Assembly: GCF_030272615.1 (NCBI RefSeq)
Contig: NC_081408.1
Coordinates: forward strand, 408,516,889 to 408,580,888
Origin: Cryptomeria japonica
Lineage: Eukaryota; Streptophyta; Pinopsida; Cupressales; Cupressaceae
Length of the DNA stretch: 64,000 nucleotides
Direction: 5' to 3'
The position numbers were made by a program, and so were the translations under genes. Below the pieces are notes generated by a model. It ran no database searches and had not been told where the DNA came from. It saw only the letters and a list, made by a program, of their open reading frames with translations. Positions 31,901 through 41,675 of this stretch are shown in pieces (the stretch's first letter is position 1; each line of letters begins with the position of its first letter).

Positions 31901-34900
31901 AGAATCGACAAATGAAAGATGAAGGATGGAGGACAAAAGTGAAAAAGTGCTCCTGTCCCTCACTGAGGGACCAGGGCGAAAATATCCTAAGGCACATTCC
32001 TTCTAGAGATCAAGTGAATTAAACTTAAGACTCCAATCAAAAATGTCATTTTAAAATGCCTAGATGAAGTTTTAAGCAAGGAAAAATGAGCAATGCAAGG
32101 CCTAGATTGAAAAAAGCGCTCCTGTCCCTCTCCAAGGGACGAGAGCGAAGTCATTGGCATTCATTATTTTTTGCCATATATCCTCCAAATCGCATTAGAT
32201 GCCAAAACTGCCAACTTCGAAATATTTGAAATAAATTAATTAAATTGGCATTTAATAAATTAATTTTGAGCCTCAAAAAATCGAATTTCTATTATAAAGG
32301 CATTTAAAATTAATTTTTGTGAAATAAAAAATTAAAAGTTGAGCGCACAAGGCATTATTTGCCTTTATTTGACAAGTCGGCCTACTCCTTTTGGGTTTTT
32401 ATTTATTATTTCACCTTTTATTTGCTAGGTCGGCCTCATGGGTAAGTGGAAGGTGAGCGCTCTATATATTGGAAGGTGTTTTTTCACAATTTAAATCATT
32501 CAATCATCCTTTCAAGTGCGAAATTGGAGAGCCATTTGAGGAGCGAAATCCAAAGGAGTGGAGCGAATTTCTACGAAGTGTGGAGAAGCTAGTGGAGGGT
32601 GGAGTTCTTTTCCAAGCTAAAGGAGGCACAATTTGTTCAAGAGAAGGCTTTGATCTACACTTTGCCTAGCGAAATTCATCTATTTTTGCATCATTTCTTA
32701 GAGTTTAATACTTAAAGGAAGGTATGAAGAATCATTTTTGAAGTTCTTACTCAAGACTTATTGTGATCCCATTGCAATTTTGAAGACCCAAATTCCATTC
32801 ATGATTAATTTGAAAATGTATAATTCTTGATTTATCATGACTTTTTTCAAGTTAATATCTTAAGTTTTACCTTTGAAAGGTCTTGAATTTCATGCTTTGA
32901 GGTTTGATGCTCAAAAGACTAACTTTAATATTTTGTGTAGGCATCAAATGGAGATCCCGGAGTTGGAAAATCAAGCCAGATCAAGGACGGTGCCAGATCA
33001 AGGACAGTCTCCTCCAAGAAGATCAAGCAAGGACAAGGGCGACCTCCTCCAGTCTAGCATCGACAAGGATGGCTTTCTTCGATCAAGCAAGGATAAGGGC
33101 GACCTCTTCCAGTCCAGTATTTCAAGACGAGGCACATCATCATCCTGCACATCAAGGACACAAGAAGTCAGAGCAAGGGTTCGTTGAAGAAGCAGATAGT
33201 TTCAGAAGAGTTAATTAAAGCTAGCTTCTCAACAACATCAAATTGAATATCTACCAAGCAACCAAGTGTCAAATGAGGTGGTATCCTAGTCATCACTCCT
33301 CCAGTCAAATTGGTCCACTCAGCATGTCCGGATTCAATGTACCTAACTCATGGAAGGTGGCACAAACTTCGATGTACCTACCTCGGCTATCCATTGGTCG
33401 ATTTTTCCAGAGAGGACATGTGTCCAAGCAATACAATTATTTCAATGGTCAAGCATTAAATGTTATGTAATGGTTGTAACAAACCCTAATTAGGGTTTTC
33501 TTTGTTGAATCTTGGCCATTGATCTCGAATTGATCTTAGCCATCGAATTGTATTGAGGGCACTATATAAGCCCTGGCATTTCATTTGTAAAGGCAGTTGG
33601 AAGCAGTAAATAGAGAGTAGTTAGAAGGTGATTAGAATAGCAATTAGAGTAGGGTAGAGAGAGAAGGCAAAGATTGTTGCCAAGATGTTGTTGTAAAAGA
33701 CTTGTAACTTCATTGAAGAAATGGTGAAATTTATGGGTCGATTCGACAATTTGCATGGTCTTTATACTCCTCATATTTGATTTCGTGTTATTAGATGAGT
33801 GCAAGAAATGTGCTTGATTGATGGTGAAATTCGTATATCCATACTACTAGCAGTTTGTTGATTGCAAACTTGCCTTGCGTAGTCAACTGGAATCATTCAG
33901 CTTAAACTTAACTTCAATTGTCGCTTCTTCATTGATATGCATCAACCTGATGGTGTCTATGCCTGCAGTGATGATTTGAACATCATAAAGTTTTCCTTCG
34001 AAGATCGCACTAACCTTGTGGATATGGTCCTGTGATGTCAAAACAAGACTTAGTTAGAATTCCATCAAAGATCATTCATTGCTCTTACATTCTTAGTGTT
34101 AGGATTAGATCCTCTCCTCGCCCTCGTCTTTTTTCCTTTTTTCAAATCAAAGCTAGTAAGAGCCTGTGTTCCAGCAATATTCAAAGCAGATCAGACGTTC
34201 AATCATCAAATGTAAGTCCCCTTGTGATTCCAGCAAATCACATCATACCACAGAGAGCTTATCCACACGTAGAGATCCTACATACAAGAACCTTGAAGTC
34301 ATCTTGATTGATCCTTTTCGCGATATCTTCAGCATTCGGAGACTTTACTCAAGAGAGGATAAGGTACCTTTAGGTATTTTATTCTGTGTTTGATAGTGTA
34401 CAAAATACACGTTAACAGTATTCCACACCCGAATTTGTCTTGACCAAGGAAGGTCTGCTTCTACGCTTGAGAATTGAGACCCGTATGCAAGTACCAATCA
34501 CAATAATCCTTCAAGAGGACTCATGGTAGCAAGGCTGAAGCTGTCTCTATAGCTCACGAAGGAGTAATGATACCTTGAGAAATATTATAATTCCTAATCC
34601 CTTAGCTTCGCCTAAGTTACTTCTCTCTTTCAGCAAAGCCTCTAGATAATCACCTTGATGCCGTTGATGGAATTGCCAAACATTAGCCGCCGATTTACCA
34701 AAACCACAAATCTTATTACTCCTGAAACCTTAATATTTTTCCCCTATTTTAATCGACTTCCTTTCAATAGCCGTGGCAGATATAATTCATGCAAATCGGG
34801 CCCCACAGAAAGATACAATAGCACCATCAAATATTGAATAAACCTAACTATAATGAAAATCGCAAATATTAACCACAACTCCAATAATATTTGCAAATCG

Positions 34901-37900
34901 GCAAAGATAAAGCATTCAACTCTTTATTGTATTGGATTCCTTTATATGTGTGACACCTCAATTTTGCGCATATCTTTATTTCTGCAAGAAATCCTTACAA
35001 ATTTGTCTCCAATGGAGACTTCACAAATTTGGTCCAGCTGTGAACTTTGTCACGAATCCACTCCCAGGAAGAGTCAGGTTTTCGTCCAGCCCTTCTGACA
35101 ACTCCTGAAGGTTTTTGTCTCCATAAATCATAAATGGTTTAATCAAATCAAAAGCATGCCCAAAACACCATCATGAAGCTCCTTATAAAGATCTCTAGAC
35201 AATATCTAGAAGATAAGGCCGACATGAGCATTCAAAATCTTTATTTAATAAAGTGACATTATAATATTTTATTGTTTATTTAATTAAATTAATTAATATT
35301 AAGTCATCATTGGATATTTTATTTATTTTTGACAACTTAATAAAAATCAATTTAATTAATTGTCACTTTAAAAATCGGGAACATGACACTGTTGTATTCC
35401 ATTGCTTGCTGCAAGTTGCAAGACACAAAGAAAATAAAAGACCAGATTGACGATAGCCAAGAACAGATTGCCAGCTAGCGTCGATGTGCTTCAAAAGGAA
35501 TTCTTCATAATGCCAAGCAAGCGCTATAAGGCTAGCAATGAGATGATTCATTCCAAGTCCTAACATGGTGGTTGTTGCCACCATCTCCCCATCTATTTAT
35601 GGCAAAATATGCCATTTTTTAAAAATGCCACACAGATCTAAAGATTGGTTTCAGAATAATTATGGTGGGGAGGTGGGGGAGGTAAAGTCGTCCCTCAGTA
35701 AGCTGGATATCTTTAATTCATCAAGGAAATCACTCACCTTCACTGCAAGTAAGAGTTTCTCAATGCTTTCATTAGCATGGGAGTCTGCAATTGGATTGTC
35801 TTCCTTGAAACAATATTTGAAGGAAGTGCTATTGAAGTGAAAACCAATCAAATGGGATTCCTGCAAGATATTACGTAGCTACCAATCCAGCAATGAATTG
35901 CAATTCATACCATGAATGATCAATAATGAGTCGCCTTTGAGCTTAAAATTGTTACACAATTTTATTGTTTGTTTTATTGCCCAGGAAGAAAGAACCCTCT
36001 TTGACAAATTGGTCTGAGAGGAATTGAACCACCACTCCAGCCCTCACCTGGCCTTGGTTACCCTACGACTCATCGTCAAAATTAAGTATAAGAAATCTAT
36101 CCTTACATGGAATCCACAAAGCAACCTTCTGCTTAATTTTGTTCTTGTTTACCCTATTAATATGGAATCCCTTGCTTAATATTTTCATTGGAACTAAAAC
36201 ATTTACCTTCTAGACATTAAAGGCATGCTTGGCTTTCTTAAGGATACTACTTTACCCTTATCAATAGTTTATAGTTTCAGCTTTCTGGTATAATTGCATG
36301 CACAGTTATCATATCTGGCCAGATTATGAGTTTTTTGGATGGCTACATTGCCTGATTCTGACCAGATTTTTCAGTAACTATAGAAATTTGATGGATTGTT
36401 TTGAAAATTTCGAATTTCAATTTGTTTTGCCTTCCGAGTGAATTGAATTTTTTGTACCTGGTAACTATGGTTAAATGCAAAATTAAACATTGTTTGTCTG
36501 TAGTCTCTAGGGTAAGAATCTATAATATCATTTATAAATGTAAATGCTATGCCTGGTTGTTAAACATGAATAGGCAGGATTTGAAACGGTGAAACAATTG
36601 TATAAAGTTTTTGAACCCATGAAGCAATTTTTGCTAGAGGCAAAAATTCTGGTTCAAAATGTCTAGGAGTCTGGGCATAGAGCCTGTTATAGGGTCCTTA
36701 ATAATGCTGAAAAAGAGAGTATGGCCATACCAACCTGACTCTGGAGATGCTGTTGTCTTCATGTCTATCAGTACTATTACTTCAATTGTTTTGTCAATTG
36801 AGTTGTATTACTCCCGTAATGGTTCGCCCAAGTTATGTTAGGGCTCATGGGAAATAAGGTAGCCATTGATTTTATAAGGGTGTCTATTTTAGACAGTGAG
36901 AATAATTAATTGCTTGTTGGAGCATTGCCATATCTTGTGAAAGAATTTTTTTCTAGATCTCATCCAAGCACTAAACAAATTGTATTAAAAAGAGGTGAGG
37001 GGGTCCCTCTTGCCTCATTGTGGGGGCTCTATCGTAAGCCAAATAACAAACACGAAGCTAGAAGCTTAGAAACCCTGGTTTTTTCCTATAAGTTTTCAAA
37101 AAAAGGGTTCAGGCTAAATCTCTGTTCTGGAATGTTGAATTTTTTATGTTTATGCCTAAGGATATGCAATGTATTATATGGACCATAAGTGCAAATATTA
37201 AAATCCTATGAGTAGGGAAAGGTAGGATTCAAACAATAATTAAACAATTAGTCTCATGAAATAATTTTTACTTGAGGTTTTAAAATTTGGTTTGAAATGT
37301 AGAGGATGGCTTTTGGAAAAAGCCCGTGATTGAAAAGTTAACATCTTCAGAGGAGAATAAAGAGTACAAAGTGACAAATTAAGGGGGCAAACACCCTTTG
37401 TGAGAAGTAACTTTTATAATGTTTACTGCACTAAGAGTGTCTCCAAGAATTCGATACCTAACAAAGTTGTCCTGGTCTGGGCCTGTCTGTGCTTTTTTGT
37501 TGCTTCTGGTTTCCTCCTCTGTCTAGTTGTCCTGTTCTTTTTTGTCTTTCTGTCTCACGTCTTGTGAGATTTAGTTTCGTTTGCCTCTATGGCTGTTATG
37601 TAATGGGTTTGGGCCCTTTCCTGCTTTAACTAGTCAAAACAAGCACAACGAATGATGCTTTTTTTAAAATAATGGTGAAATATATTGAGAGCTTAAGGTC
37701 TTCCTTTTTCTTTGGCATATTAATATTATTTATGAAAAGTGTCTTGGTGGGCTGTTTTTATGTTTGAAGTTAATAACAAACTTTATATGAATGTGTTTAA
37801 ATTATTTGTGGCTGATAGCAAACTTAAGAGGGATATTTAAAACATTTGTACCTATTTTGTTTTCCCTGTTACCAGTTGTGCATGTCACAATTGTATTTTA

Positions 37901-38948
37901 ATTTTACTTTGATATCTATAAGGTAAATTTCTCAACAAATATGACTTCATTCTGCAATAACGTTCCTTGGTTTATACTGAAGTCTAGGGTTTCTTTTTCA
38001 GGTTACTGTTTATAAGTGTCTTGAAGGAGGGGCCATTGCAGTTTTGGAGGCATATGTTGATGAGGATGTATGGACTAGCCTTTGACATCATAGTCTCTTA
38101 TTATAATGTTAATTTGCATGAAAGATGGGGATGTAAGTTAACCATATAAAAAATTATTAGGCCTTTTCAATAAAGGTTTGTTTACTCCCGTGCTGCTGTT
38201 TTCCTGCAAACAGAAGGAAGAGTCATTTTACACTATAAGCTGGGCTTGCAATGTGAATGGTTCGCCATTATTAGTAGCAGGTGGTAGCAATGGGATAATT
38301 CGAGTTATCGATGCTGCAAATGAAAAGATTGACAAGGTATGGACTCTTTCTGAGATAAATTCTGGTCTGCTGCAACTTTTGCTTTGTTGTTTGAATCGTG
38401 CCTCTGACTGATAAGCCTTGGAGCAAATGGATGGCGCTTTCAGAGTTTTGTTGGGCATGGAGATTCTGTGAATGAAATTAGGACACAATTACTTAAACCT
38501 TCTCTTATTGCATCTGCTAGCAAAGTAAGCAAGCAATCCCGACTTATTGTGAAATTTGAAGATTTTGGTCATGGTTTAATCTTCCTGGGAAATTTACATT
38601 TAGAAAAGCTAAGAATTTAAAATCTTGCTAGGATGAATCTGTACGTCTATGGAATGTGCAAACTGGTATATGCATTTTGATATTTGCTGGAGCTGGGGGA
38701 CATCGAAATGAAGTTCTGAGTGTGGTAAGTGTTAACAACTGATGTAAAGTTATAGCATTGTGACTTGTGTCTCTTTCTAATCAGAAGGTGTTGACTGAAA
38801 CTTTAATTTGTAATGTCTGTTTTGTTTTATGAGGACATATGTTCTAATAATCTAATCCTATTTATTCATTAGGATTTTCATCCCTCAGATATGTACCGTA
38901 TCGCAAGTTGTGGCATGGACAATACAGTCAAGATTTGGTCTATGAAAG
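19818..38948 (+). CDS. FIE: FIE, Polycomb PRC2 WD40 subunit, 5' part (exons 1-6)
   Basis: Plant homologue of ESC/EED, the WD40 scaffold that holds the histone H3K27 methyltransferase PRC2 together in the nucleus. Six exons join in frame: 60, 22, 41, 27, 31 and 25 codons, plus one base. All introns visible are GT..AG; introns 1-5 are phase 0 and intron 6 phase 1. Family signatures in order: [115 protein letters not shown] and [14 protein letters not shown]. About 206 of a usual 370 residues are present, and no stop breaks them. The next exon (EFWTYVEKS in relatives) was looked for to the window end and not found. Intron 1 (18,004 bp) contains several transposons. Start chosen because upstream in-frame sequence lacks ATG and the N-terminus matches the family length. 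Confidence 0.9.
20000..22855. other. FIE intron 1, 5' part: no gene seen
   Basis: Mixed-composition sequence without recognisable transposon domains. The short ORFs near 20976-21280 and 21537-21788 show no motifs. It may be original intron sequence. Confidence 0.4.
22857..23580 (-). pseudogene. Decayed ORF of unknown type in FIE intron 1
   Basis: One minus-strand frame continues across single stops: 23343-23567 ([20 protein letters not shown]), then 22995-23339 ([20 protein letters not shown] to NFVFDLGS), then a T/G-rich hydrophobic tail ([16 protein letters not shown]). About 235 codons in all. I recognise no family. The T/G-rich end resembles the 3' region of plant LINEs, so a 5'-truncated non-LTR element is one option. 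Confidence 0.35.
23886..24546 (+). repeat. Copia 5' LTR
   Basis: 661 bp, from TGTTGAAGATATAGC to TTTTAACA. Contains a short internal repeat GCTGTCGGTG(A/G)AGGTGA (three to four copies near 24008-24075). Confidence 0.93.
24547..24560 (+). other. Copia primer binding site
   Basis: TGGTATTAGAGCGG directly after the 5' LTR; close to the TGGTATCAGAGC complementary to the initiator tRNA-Met 3' end. Confidence 0.85.
24634..28692 (+). pseudogene. Copia gag-pol polyprotein, five in-frame stops
   Basis: One frame of 1,353 codons carries the polyprotein with no frameshift. Gag (24634 on; [14 protein letters not shown]) ends in a CCHC knuckle [14 protein letters not shown] near 25360-25401. Protease has [14 protein letters not shown]. 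The integrase N-terminal zinc region has WHKRFGHL and CKGCALGK, and its core keeps the D, D, E residues ([22 protein letters not shown]). RT has [11 protein letters not shown] and the YVDD box (near 27730). RNase H has [15 protein letters not shown] and CDNQS. Stops are TAG 25177, TAG 25465, TAA 25903, TGA 27595 and TAG 28207. The frame ends at 28692. Copia order (integrase before RT) is clear; the lineage was not determined. Confidence 0.93.
28721..28908 (+). repeat. Four 47-bp tandem repeats with hairpin
   Basis: Units start at 28721, 28768, 28815 and 28862, exactly 47 bp apart. Each contains CTTCTCTGTGAGAGAAG or a near copy, a 7-bp stem with a 3-base loop, and then TTCGAGGTGAAATCCCTTG. They lie in the 3' non-coding part between the pol stop and the polypurine tract. 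Confidence 0.9.
29126..29134 (+). other. Copia polypurine tract
   Basis: AAGAGGGAG immediately before the 3' LTR; the usual primer site for plus-strand synthesis. Confidence 0.75.
29135..29794 (+). repeat. Copia 3' LTR
   Basis: 660 bp, from TGCTGAAGATATAGC to TTTTAACA. It matches the 5' LTR along its length with about 30 differences and one 1-bp indel. Confidence 0.93.
30360..32150 (+). repeat. LTR-A array: 13 hairpin cores, 167-bp period
   Basis: A core of about 37 bp, AAAAGTGCTCCTGTCCCTCA then CTGAAGGACCAGAGCG, recurs at about 30360, 30391, 30427, 30601, 30768, 30933, 31100, 31267, 31434, 31611, 31774, 31942 and 32110. From the fourth copy on, spacings are 167, 165, 167, 167, 167, 177, 163, 168 and 168 bp. 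The core can fold on itself (CGCTCCTGTCCCT against AGGGACCAGAGCG). The DNA between cores is related from unit to unit but far more diverged than the core. Confidence 0.88.
32461..33187 (+). other. Possible spliced small ORF inside LTR-A
   Basis: A second TATA-like box CTCTATATATTGG lies at about 32460. It is followed by an ORF (32469-32669), a donor-like AAG/GTATGA near 32720, and an acceptor-like TTTTGTGTAG just before ATG 32948. From that ATG, 79 codons read [20 protein letters not shown] and include a 20-residue direct repeat starting RSSKDKGDL (60-bp DNA repeat at 33021 and 33081). No family is recognised; expression is conjecture. Confidence 0.3.
33563..33570 (+). promoter_or_regulatory. 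LTR-A TATA box
   Basis: TATATAAG, about 855 bp from the LTR end, after a TAATTAGGGTTT and CTTGGCC context shared with LTR-B. It would mark the U3/R border region. Confidence 0.65.
34430..35388 (-). mobile_element. Probable minus-strand LTR, start at 35388
   Basis: On the minus strand a sequence begins TGTCATGTTCCCGATTTTTA at 35388, the style of start seen in plant gypsy LTRs. An AT-rich inverted repeat follows (AAAGTGACA 35250-35258 and TGTCACTTT 35361-35369). LTR-A inserted at its low-coordinate side, so its other end is not fixed. No coding content is seen. Confidence 0.4.
35590..36260 (-). pseudogene. LINE remnant: RNase H domain, 5'-truncated
   Basis: Minus-strand translation gives a linker ([28 protein letters not shown]), then an RNase H domain beginning [13 protein letters not shown] where NFDGASRGNPG is usual. 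It continues with [24 protein letters not shown] and [17 protein letters not shown]. Stops and at least one shift break it. This is the type of RNase H found at the C-terminus of plant L1 LINEs; RT is absent, so it is a 5'-truncated copy. Sequence down to about 35360 may be its 3' UTR. Confidence 0.65.
36262..38001. other. FIE intron 1, 3' part: no gene seen
   Basis: No domain is recognised. The stretch 37470-37680 is T/G-rich with TTATGTAATGGGTTTGGGCC, similar in style to plant LINE 3' UTRs. Frame 36910-37188 (+) shows no known motif. Confidence 0.35.
38002..38067 (+). CDS. FIE: FIE exon 2
   Basis: 22 codons ([20 protein letters not shown], then ED). Acceptor TTCTTTTTCAG precedes it and donor GTATGG follows. 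Phase 0 on both sides. Confidence 0.88.
38214..38336 (+). CDS. FIE: FIE exon 3
   Basis: 41 codons from [16 protein letters not shown] to AANEKIDK, with acceptor CCTGCAAACAG and donor GTATGG. Phase 0 on both sides. Confidence 0.9.
38444..38524 (+). CDS. FIE: FIE exon 4
   Basis: 27 codons from [15 protein letters not shown] to IASASK, with acceptor GGCGCTTTCAG and donor GTAAGC. Holds the GH element of a WD40 repeat. Confidence 0.9.
38632..38724 (+). CDS. FIE: FIE exon 5
   Basis: 31 codons from [16 protein letters not shown] to [10 protein letters not shown], with acceptor ATCTTGCTAG and donor GTAAGT. Completes one blade (RLW) and opens the next. Confidence 0.92.
38873..38948 (+). CDS. FIE: FIE exon 6
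   Basis: 25 codons plus one base, from [16 protein letters not shown] to VKIWSMK, with acceptor TTATTCATTAG and donor GTTTGA. The single trailing G would start the Glu codon expected at the next exon. Confidence 0.88.
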
Positions 38949-38949
38949 G

Positions 38950-39613
38950 TTTGAATTTTTGCAAATCAAGCTTTCAAATTTGTTTCAAACTATTTCCAAG
39001 AATGACTTGCATAACATTTGCTTGTACAGTTACATTTCTTTTTCCCTCCACGAATTGTCATAATGTTAGAAGAGCAAAACAACAAATGATATCAATTTTA
39101 AGAAATTCCATTATTTCTTTTAAAGATAGATTAGAAAAATTGAAACTCTTATTGGAGATGAGTTGCTCAAGTTATAGCATCTAACTTCTTAGTTATTTTG
39201 CCTAGAATCTATTATGTTGCCCTAAACTTCTTTATTTATACATTTATTCAGTGAAATGATTTCAGTGACCTTACTTATCACTACTCAGTCTTTCATGTGT
39301 ATATATGTCCACCTAGTGCATATATGTTGTATCATCTTTTATTCAGCAACATATTGACATATTTTTATTATAGTAATATAACATCTCATTCCATATTAAA
39401 TGTTATTAGAGCCTGTAGCTGCCAAGATGAAAAGATATTTCTACTAAACCGTCATTAGTCTTTTGTTCTAATTTTTCTTATTAGAAAAGACATTTCAAAA
39501 GAGCTATGTTCCACAACTTTTTTGGTATGGGGTTATAGGACACATTTTTGTGATGGTAATCTAGGAGATCGTTTTTTGGAGTATCTCTATAGATATATGT
39601 ATGCATAACACAT
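38950..39613. other. FIE intron 6 start: no gene seen
   Basis: AT-rich intron sequence between exon 6 and LTR-B. No further FIE exon is found in it. Confidence 0.45.
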
Positions 39614-39943
39614 TGTTGTGACCTTTTCACACATCGCTCCATTGCAAATGGGGACCCCCTCTTTCTTGTTTTCCGGTCTTGTTAGTTTAGGGTTTTGACA
39701 GTCAAGTGACAATTTTGAGCTTCAAATGTTCGAGTTTCGTCTTTGGATATGGTCATGTTCCCAAGTACCCATGATGCAAATAATGATAAAATCTTTAAGT
39801 TTTGATGCCAATAGGATCAAAATGCTGAAAAGGATGTTAAAAATGTTAAAAGTGATTTTAAGTGTCAAATCGCCTCAATCAATATGCCTTAAAATTTGAG
39901 CAAAAAATGATGAAAATATTGCTAACTAATGTGTGTGAAAATG

Positions 39944-40815
39944 TTAAAATCCCTATAGGAGTCGTTTTTCCACTCCTAAGAGGTGAAATGATTCCAAAAA
40001 TGCACATAGTCCTGATAGACTTTTATTTTCCACCCTTGAAATCTTGAGAAAATTCACAAGGTCCCGATGAAAATAGAATTTCCACTTCATGAATTGATGA
40101 AATTGGGTGAGTTTGGACTTGAAAAGCATGAAAATCAATTAAGTCTCGATGGAAAATGTTTTTCCACCAAGCAGTTAAGTGAAAATCAACAAAGTTTCGA
40201 TGGAGGATGTTTTTCCACCTCATTGTGAGCATCAAATTACCTATTTAATGTTAAGGACAAGTAAAGTTCTGATGGAGGTCGAATTTCCATGCCTGAACTT
40301 AGTTTACAAGCAAATGAAGATGTTGTGGAAAGTCTCGATGACTGAAGAATTTCCACTTGGGACTAAACAAAGGAAATTAAGAGTCCCGATGGAGGTCGTT
40401 TTTCCACTGGGCTTACAAGGTGAAAATGTACAAGGAAAGTGAAAGTCCTGATGACCCACGATTTTCCACTGGAAGGTAAAGTGACCAAAGTAAGGTGAAT
40501 GAAGCAAAATCATGTGTCCTGATGAGGATTGGTTTTCCTCTTGAAGAGTAAAAGATTAAATGTTGCAAAAATATCATGGATATAGTGTCTTGATGGAGGT
40601 CGATTTTCCACTTGGGGTTGAATTACAAAGATTTGACCAAAACTAAGTTTCCCAATGAGCAGCGATTTTCCACCAAGGGGCATGAGATCAAAATTAAGTG
40701 AGGATTTTAAGGACAAATTAGTCCTGATGGAGATTGATTCTACGCCATGTCATTTGGTGGACAAAATGAAAGGAAATGTGGCTGAATTATAGTGTCCTCA
40801 TGCATATTGTTTTTC
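39944..40815 (+). repeat. LTR-B array: 14 copies of a 30-bp core
   Basis: Core AGTCCCGATGGAGGTCG then TTTTTCCACTTG recurs near 39944, 40008, 40059, 40140, 40190, 40262, 40331, 40380, 40440, 40513, 40583, 40645, 40719 and 40789, about 50-80 bp apart. Linkers are diverged. It occupies the same position after the LTR start as the array of LTR-A but has an unrelated sequence. Confidence 0.82.
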
Positions 40816-41675
40816 CTCACCTTGCTGGTTGAACATTTTATTTGTCCCACATTCGCTTTGTGGTGAAAATAAGAGGTGAAATGCTGAATAAAACACATAC
40901 CAGCAAGCAATAAAATAATCATGAAGTCACTGATTTGATGTCAAGTGAGCTGGAAGAGATGGAGATTAGAGTCGTCTAAGTCAGCAAGAAGAGAGAAAGG
41001 GGTGCGGCATTTGGCTAAGGCATCAATGGTGCCACCATTGAGCGCGTTTTGCAACACATAGAGGGAAGCGACATTACCAGCTGAAGACGCTATTTTCTCA
41101 AGGGAAAATCACATCATTTCCAGCCAATGCAAATGCAATGCAAGTCGTATCAGCCACATGAATCACACAAGGAAAGGAATGACATTTAGCTGATAGGACA
41201 CGATTTTTAGATATTTTTCAGACTTTCACACTCAGAAATCAGACTTAGACAGCTAATTTGGTTGCAATATTATTCATAATTCTGAGTTGAAGGATATTTT
41301 CAGACTTGTAAATTATAAATAGACATTTCACAAGTCTGAAAATCAGGTTTCTTTAAGGCAAAATTCCCAGATTTTGATCTAATCCTTTAAATTTTCCAGA
41401 ATCAGCATTGCATAGTTTCAATTTTCTGATTTTAGAAGGCTAATAACTCTGAAAATCAATTAAAATCAGATCCTAAGTTAACTCTGGAAAATTTCTCTGT
41501 TCAAGTTTGTTGACTTCTAGCTTCATACACGTACCCTGTCAAAAGCGGGGATAGCTGCAAGGAAGACCTAGTTGAAGAAAGTACTTGAGGGATACTACCT
41601 AGAATCTCAGATATCTTCCAAGTGGAAGAAGGTTTGAGACACCAACATGGAGTACCTGGATAGGAAAAGGATGAA

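Larger units (their letters stand above)
29953..34417 (+). mobile_element. LTR-A: 4.5-kb solo LTR in FIE intron 1
   Basis: Starts TGTTGTGACGTTTTCACAC and ends AAATACACGTTAACA, flanked by a perfect duplication GTATT (29948-29952 and 34418-34422). No second copy, primer site or pol genes adjoin it, so it fits a solo LTR left by recombination. Near its start is the hairpin CCCCATTGCAAATGGGG (29976-29992). The interior has a 13-copy repeat array (30360-32150), a possible small ORF (32948-33187), a TATA box at 33563 and an R/U5-like end of about 850 bp. Its start, promoter region and end match LTR-B at 39614-45740. LTRs this long are known in some Ty3/gypsy lineages; the family here is not named. 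Confidence 0.8.

Noticed and set aside
30360-32150. CRISPR-like array: short conserved core at regular intervals
   Set aside because: Spacers of about 130 bp are themselves related, and the sequence lies in an LTR of a eukaryotic genome.
36910-37188. 92-codon + ORF within FIE intron 1 as a missing FIE exon
   Set aside because: No WD40 or FIE similarity; exon 1 joins exon 2 at 38002 in frame and at the family-expected point.
38891-39184. 97-codon ORF across exon 6 and beyond as the true coding end of FIE
   Set aside because: The family sequence stops at the GT after 38948; the rest is intron read-through.
40100-40130. Phrase GAGTTTGGACTTGAAAAGCA as the FIE exon after exon 6
   Set aside because: Resembles the first codons only by chance; it lies in the LTR-B repeat array, lacks an acceptor and does not continue as FIE.
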